Shown here piece by piece: positions 5,126 through 9,115 of a stretch of DNA of 9,115 nt. The position numbers and the translations under genes are program-made. A model generated the notes under the pieces. That model saw nothing but the letters and a program-made list of their open reading frames with translations. It searched no databases and had not been told where the DNA came from. Source of the stretch: Streptomyces sp. NRRL WC-3549 (GTDB lineage: Bacteria; Actinomycetota; Actinomycetes; Streptomycetales; Streptomycetaceae); NCBI RefSeq assembly GCF_000721935.1, contig NZ_KL585395.1, positions 106,597 to 115,711 of the forward strand, read 5' to 3'. How positions within the stretch are numbered: the first letter of the stretch is position 1; each line of letters begins with the position of its first letter.

Positions 5126-5872
5126 ATGACGACACCCGCTGAGCTGCTGCGCTCCCTCGCCCGCACCCGGGCCTCGCTCGACGGCGAGGAGGTCGTGTTC
5201 TGGTGGTCCGGAGACGTGTACTCCTGGGCCCCCGACGAGCCCTACCAGCGCGTCTTCGGCTTCGAAGGTCTCAACGTCGCCCGCCTGGTACAGGACCCCG
5301 AATCCGGTCCGGACGCCTACCAACTGCTCACCCGGGAGGCCGCCTTCTACCTGGACCCGGTCACCCGGGACATCCTGGAGACCTGGCAGGACCTGCCGGT
5401 GGTGCACGTCTGGAACGATCCCGCGAACCAGCGGTGGCGGCCCTTCCCCGTCCCCACGACCGAGCTCGGCGGACAGGTCTGCTTCAGCCTGGAGATCCCG
5501 CTCGCCTACCCCTCACCCCTGCCGGTCGCCCAGTACCCCGTCCACTCGGCCGGTGACACGTACAAGGCCCTGGAGCTCTTCCAGTTCTTCGCCGACCGTG
5601 CCGACCTGGCCGGCCCGGCCCCCAGCGTTCCGGCCACCATGTCGTGGACCCGGATGTCCCCGTGGCTCCCGTGGATGGCCCGTGGACAGCGGCCCGGGGG
5701 CCTCACCTTCCACTGCCGGGGCCGCAAACTCGGCTCGTACACGGAGGTCCCGGAGCGGACCCGTGCCCACATCGCCGACCGGCACCCGGAGTTCGCCCGG
5801 GCCCCGCAGCAGTGGAGCGAACCGAACGAGACGAGCTGGACGTACTTCCGCAAGCTCAACCCGCCGACGTAG
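5126..5872 (+). CDS. DUF1838 family protein
   Basis: A 248-aa protein that I match, from memory, to the DUF1838 family, widespread in actinomycetes and without an assigned biochemical role. It is rich in aromatic residues and has conserved-looking blocks: VVFWWSGDVYSW (about 24-35), FGFEGLN (42-48), LTREAAFYLDPVTR, VVHVWNDPANQRWRPFPV, the PATMSWTRMSPWLPWM block, and a C-terminal NETSWTYFRKLNPP. There is no signal peptide, so this copy is probably cytosolic. The ATG at 5126 is chosen because homology-like sequence begins at MTTPAELL; the frame is open to 4790 but that extension looks like noncoding DNA. No clear Shine-Dalgarno is present, so a short-leader or leaderless start is possible. It is transcribed alone. 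Confidence 0.85.
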   Translation: MTTPAELLRSLARTRASLDGEEVVFWWSGDVYSWAPDEPYQRVFGFEGLNVARLVQDPESGPDAYQLLTREAAFYLDPVTRDILETWQDLPVVHVWNDPANQRWRPFPVPTTELGGQVCFSLEIPLAYPSPLPVAQYPVHSAGDTYKALELFQFFADRADLAGPAPSVPATMSWTRMSPWLPWMARGQRPGGLTFHCRGRKLGSYTEVPERTRAHIADRHPEFARAPQQWSEPNETSWTYFRKLNPPT

Positions 5873-6206
5873 TACGGGCTTACGCAACCGCCGGCATCCC
5901 GGGACTCGTGAGCCGCCCTCGGCCGGGGCCGGCCGCGCCGAACGGGTGAAATCGCAGAACCCACTCGGCCGCGTCCGGAAGGCGAGGGGAGCGACGGGCG
6001 CCGTGCCCCCTCCGGCCGGCCGGCGGCCTGGTCATCGACGGCCGGGGCGGTCGGCCTGACACTCCGCGCGTGTGGAGGGCGCCCCCGCGCCCGGGTCCTC
6101 CCGCCGCGGCCCACCGGCCGTACCGCTGCGGGGAGGGCCGGCACACCACGCCCGTACACCACGGAGACCCGGCGTGCTACGGCGTACGAAGGCTGTCGCA
6201 CGGACC
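5873..6206. other. Gap without a recognised gene
   Basis: GC-rich intergenic DNA with no supportable gene on either strand. The only structure noted is a palindromic core, CGGCCGGGGCCGGCCG (5920-5935), about 50 bases after the DUF1838 stop, which may serve as its terminator. Long open frames here lack start signals and recognisable protein character. Confidence 0.4.
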
Positions 6207-6256
6207 GCGAAACGCGTGCCCGAGCCGGTCAGGAATCGAGAAGCACCCGCCACGGG
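6207..6256 (+). pseudogene. AraC-tail-like sequence abutting the VOC promoter
   Basis: This segment matches 7339-7388, the tail of the intact AraC gene, at about 39 of 50 bases counted by eye. In frame it reads AKRVPEPVRNREAPAT followed by GAWLA and a stop at 6269-6271; the intact gene reads AKQVTRPVRKREAPAT. It has the look of the end of an AraC gene whose body has been lost, left in place just before the VOC gene. Alternatively, the shared DNA (GTCAGGAA-CGAGA core) is a conserved operator present at both sites. Confidence 0.5.
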
Positions 6257-6264
6257 GGCGTGGC

Positions 6265-6270
6265 TAGCGT
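6265..6270 (+). promoter_or_regulatory. Possible -10 for a leaderless VOC transcript
   Basis: TAGCGT ends seven bases before the ATG at 6278, so transcription would begin at the A of the start codon. Leaderless mRNAs are common in Streptomyces, and no Shine-Dalgarno is visible. No consensus -35 exists; the GTCAGGAATCGAGAAG stretch at 6228-6243 may bind an activator instead. Confidence 0.45.
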
Positions 6271-6277
6271 GATGTCC

Positions 6278-6688
6278 ATGGACATCACCATTCACACCGC
6301 CGCCCTCCCCCATGACGACCCGGACGCCTCTCTGGCCTTCTACCGCGACATCCTCGGTTTCGAGGTCCGCAAAGACGTGGGGCAGGGCACGATGCGCTGG
6401 ATCACGGTCGGGCCCGTCGGCCAGCCCGGAACCTCCATCCTGCTGGCCCCACCGGCCGTCGACCCCGGAATCACCGAGGACGAGCGCCGCACCATCGCCG
6501 AGATGATGGCCAAGGGCACCTACGGCTGGATCCTGCTGGCCACCCAGGACCTCGACGCCACCTTCGAGAAGGTGCAGGCAGGAGGCGCCGAGGTCGTCCA
6601 GGAACCGACCGAGCAGCCGTACGGCGTGCGGGACTGCGCCTTCCGCGATCCCGCCGGGAACCTGATCCGCATCCAAGAGGTGCACTGA
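6278..6688 (+). CDS. VOC/glyoxalase-like protein
   Basis: A 136-aa single-domain protein of the vicinal oxygen chelate superfamily (glyoxalase/bleomycin resistance/dioxygenase fold). The first repeat runs MDITIHTAALPHDDPDASL then AFYRDILGFEV, the typical strand-helix-strand opening. The second half has WILLATQDLDATFEKVQAGG and YGVRDCAFRDPAGNLIRI, the usual metal-side ending. The substrate is unknown; relatives include thiol transferases, isomerases and drug-binding proteins. The frame is open from GTG 6260, with GTG 6269 and ATG 6272, but the fold begins at MDIT and a -10-like TAGCGT points to ATG 6278. An AraC-type regulator follows in the same direction after a likely terminator and is the obvious candidate regulator. 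Confidence 0.88.
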   Translation: MDITIHTAALPHDDPDASLAFYRDILGFEVRKDVGQGTMRWITVGPVGQPGTSILLAPPAVDPGITEDERRTIAEMMAKGTYGWILLATQDLDATFEKVQAGGAEVVQEPTEQPYGVRDCAFRDPAGNLIRIQEVH

Positions 6689-6744
6689 GCGGCCCGGCAG
6701 CCGTAGCCGCTTCGTGCCCGGTCTCCCGGTTCTCCCGGTCCTGA

Positions 6745-6773
6745 TGCCCGGTGCCCGACTCCGGGCACGGGCA
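6745..6773 (+). terminator. Terminator hairpin after the VOC gene
   Basis: TGCCCGGTGCCCG (6745-6757) pairs with CGGGCACGGGCA (6762-6773) across one bulged G and a 4-base loop, about 57 bases past the VOC stop. It is a strong GC hairpin without a T tract and probably separates the VOC and AraC transcripts. Confidence 0.55.
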
Positions 6774-6807
6774 CGGGCTGCAGGCACCGGCCCGAGGGCC
6801 GGAGAGC

Positions 6808-6839
6808 GGGGCCGGGACCGGGCCGGGGCCGGGCCGGGG
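6808..6839 (+). repeat. G-run repeat with quadruplex potential
   Basis: Six runs of three or four G separated by CC or ACC occur on the plus strand between the VOC terminator and the AraC start. The first 15 bases (GGGGCCGGGACCGGG) also occur on the minus strand inside 2161-2199. This may be a dispersed intergenic repeat or a transcription-linked structure. Confidence 0.55.
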
Positions 6840-6922
6840 CCGCGGCCGGCCTCGGCGTGGGCCCCGTCGAGCGGATCCGCCGCCAGCCCCGACGCGGAGG
6901 GACGGGGCGTCCGTGACCGGCG

Positions 6923-6951
6923 GTGAAAGAGGCTCCCTCCTGTGCCATCCT
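6923..6951 (+). promoter_or_regulatory. Weak promoter candidate for a leaderless AraC transcript
   Basis: GTGAAA (6923-6928) and CATCCT (6946-6951) are 17 bases apart and would place the start of transcription at or near the ATG at 6958. There is no Shine-Dalgarno before that ATG. Both boxes are poor matches to consensus. Confidence 0.3.
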
Positions 6952-6957
6952 GCGTGC

Positions 6958-7409
<452 letters not shown>

Positions 7410-7413
<4 letters not shown>

Positions 7414-7480
7414 CCTCTCTCGTATCAGTCACCCTCGACGTGGCCACCTCGACGGCGCCGACGCTGCGCGCGACTCGGCC
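7410..7480 (+). pseudogene. Probable truncated start of a second VOC gene
   Basis: ATG at 7410 overlaps the AraC stop (ATGA), a typical translational-coupling junction. It opens MTSLVSVTLDVATSTAPTL, which resembles the first strand of another VOC/glyoxalase group (MTS-V-S-TLDVAD-type starts recalled from Streptomyces). After about 24 codons the resemblance ends in a run of GAC-CGG repeats. If real, the rest of the gene has been lost. The stretch is short, so chance similarity cannot be excluded. Confidence 0.35.
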
Positions 7481-7515
7481 GGACCACCGACCGGACCGAC
7501 CGGACCACCGACCGG
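7479..7515. repeat. Two 16-bp direct repeats, 21-bp period
   Basis: CCGGACCACCGACCGG is present at 7479-7494 and 7500-7515, at the point where similarity of the possible VOC remnant stops. It may mark the deletion or expansion junction. Confidence 0.65.
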
Positions 7516-7551
7516 GCCGCCGGGCCGATCAGGAACCCGAGCACGGGCACA

Positions 7552-7607
7552 GGTCCGGGCCCTGGTCCCGGCCCCGGACCCCGGGCCCAGGGCCCAGGAC
7601 CCGGACC
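7552..7607. terminator. Long palindrome between convergent genes
   Basis: GGTCCGGGCCCTGG (7552-7565) and CCAGGACCCGGACC (7594-7607) pair at 13 of 14 positions; the loop between them is itself GC-rich and foldable. It lies between the end of the plus-strand AraC gene and the end of the minus-strand LPMO gene, where a two-way terminator is expected. Confidence 0.55.
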
Positions 7608-7692
7608 GCTGGGGCCTCTCGTCCGGATCAGGCCGGGCCCGCGCAGCCCGGCACCGTGCCCCGGGCTCCCCGGCCTGACCCCGACGAACGGC

Positions 7693-8784
7693 TCAGGACA
7701 CGCAGCCGATCGTCCCGGCCGGGTAGTCGTTGCCCGTCGAGGTGGCCGTGAACCCGAAGGTCACACTGCCGTCCGGGGCGATGACGCGGTTGTGGTCCAC
7801 GGCGCCCACCGTCACCGTGCCGTCGGGCCCGGTGGAGAGGGTTCCGTTCCACACGCTGTTGATCTGGGTCCCGGACCCGGGCTTCCACTGCACGGCCCAG
7901 CCGTTGCGGGGCTCCGTACCGTGGTTCATCACCTCGACGGAGGCCTGGAAGCCACCGGACCAGGAGCTCTCGACGTTGTAGACGGCCATGCAGGAACCGG
8001 AGTGCTCCGGGTCCGTCGGAGTCGGCGTCGGAGTCGGCGTGGGGGTCGGCGTGGGGGTGCCGTTGCCCGTGCCGCCGATCCCGGTCACCTCGCCGTTGCC
8101 GCCGTCGAACGCGATGTCCGAGCAGGAGAAGAAGTTCTCCTGGCTGTCCGAACGCACCCACTGGATGAACATCAGCGCGTCACCGGAGCGGCCCGAGGGC
8201 AGCGTCAGGTCCCAGTAGTAGTGGCCACCGTTGCTGCCCGGCGACCCCTGCTGCGGCGGGTTGCTGACCGTCTGCACCAGCTCCAGGTCGGCCCAGGCGA
8301 GTGCGGAGGTGGGAGACCAGCCGGGCTTGGTCACGTAGACCCGGAAGTCACCGGGGTGGGCGGCCCAGTTGCTGTACTGGACCTTGAGCGTCGAGCCTGA
8401 AGTCAGGTGCGTACGGGGCCAGTCGGCCCGTGCCGCGTTGTACGCGGAGAAGTCGTACGGCGACCGGTCACCGGCACTGCACAGGGTGCCGTCCGGCACA
8501 TAACCCGCGCCGCGCCCACCGGCGTTGGAGTCGAGTACGGCGAACCAGTTGTACAGCGCGTTCGCGCCGCTCCGGCTCAGGGCGTCCCGGCAGGCCGGGT
8601 TCGTCGGGTTCAGGGCGCCGGTGCCGGACAGGGCGTCGAGCTGGCACAGGTAGGTACGCGATCCGGGGGTCATCGCGACACCGTGCGCCTCCGCCTTGCC
8701 CTGCCAGAGGGTGGTGAGGCCGAGCGCCCCGAGCAGGGTGGCCAGCACCGCTGCCAGGGAGATGAGTCTGCTGCGACTAGCCAT
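7693..8784 (-). CDS. Secreted AA10 lytic polysaccharide monooxygenase with CBM2 (CelS2/LPMO10C-like)
   Basis: A 363-aa exported copper enzyme that oxidatively cuts crystalline cellulose. Residues 1-33 form the signal peptide (hydrophobic core LISLAAVLATLLGALGL, cleavage AEA|H). This exposes His34, the N-terminal half of the copper histidine brace; His143 in NWAAHPGDF is the second. The ENFFSCSD block (216-223) supplies the axial phenylalanine and a conserved cysteine. Residues about 243-258 are a Thr-Pro linker, and 262-362 form a family 2 carbohydrate-binding module with Cys265/Cys361 and Trp275, Trp296, Trp300 and Trp312. The catalytic domain strongly resembles S. coelicolor CelS2 (ScLPMO10C), a C1-oxidising cellulose LPMO, so cellulose is the expected substrate. 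An AAAAGGAG-type RBS (8795-8802) precedes the ATG. A CebR box and good promoter lie upstream. Confidence 0.95.
   Translation of the reverse strand: MASRSRLISLAAVLATLLGALGLTTLWQGKAEAHGVAMTPGSRTYLCQLDALSGTGALNPTNPACRDALSRSGANALYNWFAVLDSNAGGRGAGYVPDGTLCSAGDRSPYDFSAYNAARADWPRTHLTSGSTLKVQYSNWAAHPGDFRVYVTKPGWSPTSALAWADLELVQTVSNPPQQGSPGSNGGHYYWDLTLPSGRSGDALMFIQWVRSDSQENFFSCSDIAFDGGNGEVTGIGGTGNGTPTPTPTPTPTPTPTDPEHSGSCMAVYNVESSWSGGFQASVEVMNHGTEPRNGWAVQWKPGSGTQINSVWNGTLSTGPDGTVTVGAVDHNRVIAPDGSVTFGFTATSTGNDYPAGTIGCVS
8014..8058. repeat. Thr-Pro linker microsatellite in the LPMO gene
   Basis: A 6-base-period repeat encodes the (Thr-Pro)n linker between catalytic and cellulose-binding domains. Copy-number slippage would lengthen or shorten the linker in frame. 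Confidence 0.75.
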
Positions 8785-8934
8785 GGAGGGGGATCTCCTT
8801 TTCCGAGGGGTGATACGAGGGGGGTCGTGGAGCGGGTCGTCGGAGGCGTTGCGTAGCGGTGCGCCGGGCGGGGGAGCCGGCCGTGCGGGGAGCGGCGGGT
8901 GGCGCTGGGGAAGTGCGCTCCGCCGGCACGACCG

Positions 8935-8950
8935 ATGGGAGCGCTCCCAT
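8935..8950. promoter_or_regulatory. CebR operator for the LPMO gene
   Basis: ATGGGAGCGCTCCCAT is a perfect 16-bp palindrome containing TGGGAGCGCTCCCA, the established binding site of the LacI-family repressor CebR, which releases DNA in the presence of cellobiose or cellotriose. It lies about 150 bases before the LPMO ATG and just downstream of the predicted transcription start, where bound repressor would block elongation. Confidence 0.92.
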
Positions 8951-8967
8951 CACCCGGTTCGAGACGG

Positions 8968-8996
8968 ACTGTAGGAGCGAATCGTGTACCTGACAA
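8968..8996 (-). promoter_or_regulatory. HrdB-type promoter of the LPMO gene
   Basis: On the minus strand TTGTCA (8991-8996) and TACAGT (8968-8973) are separated by exactly 17 bases, close to the vegetative consensus. The start of transcription would fall near 8961, about 11 bases before the CebR box, leaving a leader of roughly 175 bases. Confidence 0.75.
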
Positions 8997-9065
8997 CCCT
9001 GTGCGTACGGAATCACCGGAAGCTTTCGGGAACCCCCAGGTAAGAGGCGCCCCCAGGACACGGGT

Positions 9066-9090
9066 GCCGCGAAGAATCTTCGACTGCGGC
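9066..9090. other. Dyad near the right edge
   Basis: CGAAGA-A-TCTTCG (9070-9082) is a near-perfect palindrome. It sits inside a wider hairpin closed by GCCGC (9066-9070) and GCGGC (9086-9090). It lies upstream of the LPMO promoter and may be a terminator or operator belonging to a gene beyond the window. Confidence 0.4.
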
Positions 9091-9115
9091 AGGGAGCGGC
9101 CCGCCGGGTCCCGCG

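Noticed and set aside
5880..6149. An 89-codon minus-strand frame between DUF1838 and VOC genes
   Set aside because: No start signal or protein-like composition; consistent with random open frame in GC-rich DNA.
6751..6957. Upstream extension of the AraC frame to 6751
   Set aside because: It would translate the G-run repeat and the VOC terminator region; the family-like sequence begins at 6958.
8014..8064. Short repeats resembling a CRISPR or iteron array
   Set aside because: They are a 6-base coding repeat for the Thr-Pro linker of the LPMO, with no spacers.

Overview
The window is high-GC actinobacterial DNA, almost certainly Streptomyces. Signs are strongly G/C-biased third codon positions, GTG and leaderless starts, a perfect CebR-type operator (TGGGAGCGCTCCCA), and a protein closely resembling the Streptomyces cellulose-active LPMO CelS2. 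It reads as an ordinary but loosely packed accessory stretch: eight intact genes, mostly transcribed singly, separated by long gaps that hold gene remnants, repeats and hairpins. Family names are recalled from memory; no search was run.

Layout, left to right. (1) A minus-strand NmrA/atypical-SDR oxidoreductase lies behind a MerR-type promoter with a 19-bp spacer (919-949). (2) A divergent plus-strand PIG-L/mycothiol-amidase-like zinc deacetylase has a strong RBS and a stable hairpin in its upstream region. (3) A gap of about 820 bases holds a G-run repeat, a hairpin, a possible transposition-protein fragment and a clear methyltransferase pseudogene. (4) A minus-strand secreted polysaccharide deacetylase (CE4/NodB) has a structured upstream region and 20-bp tandem repeats. 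(5) A minus-strand 199-aa protein of unknown function starts at GTG, has a textbook terminator, and carries a 16-bp triplicate across its stop codon. (6) A plus-strand DUF1838 protein follows. (7) A plus-strand VOC/glyoxalase protein is followed by a plus-strand AraC-type regulator consisting only of a DNA-binding domain. (8) A minus-strand secreted AA10 LPMO with a CBM2 domain lies behind a near-consensus promoter and CebR box.

How the parts work together. The LPMO is the clearest functional unit: cellobiose-responsive derepression of a cellulose-oxidising enzyme. The secreted polysaccharide deacetylase also acts outside the membrane but shows no shared operator. The VOC-AraC pair shows rearrangement: DNA resembling the AraC tail also sits at the VOC promoter, and the AraC stop overlaps the start of what looks like a second, truncated VOC gene. 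The NmrA gene looks like a stress- or ligand-induced oxidoreductase whose MerR regulator is not in the window.

No CRISPR array, tRNA, rRNA, intact mobile element or defence system was seen. The best leads are the structured region before the polysaccharide deacetylase, the uncharacterised 199-aa protein with its upstream dyad, and the duplicated AraC-tail/VOC-promoter sequence.
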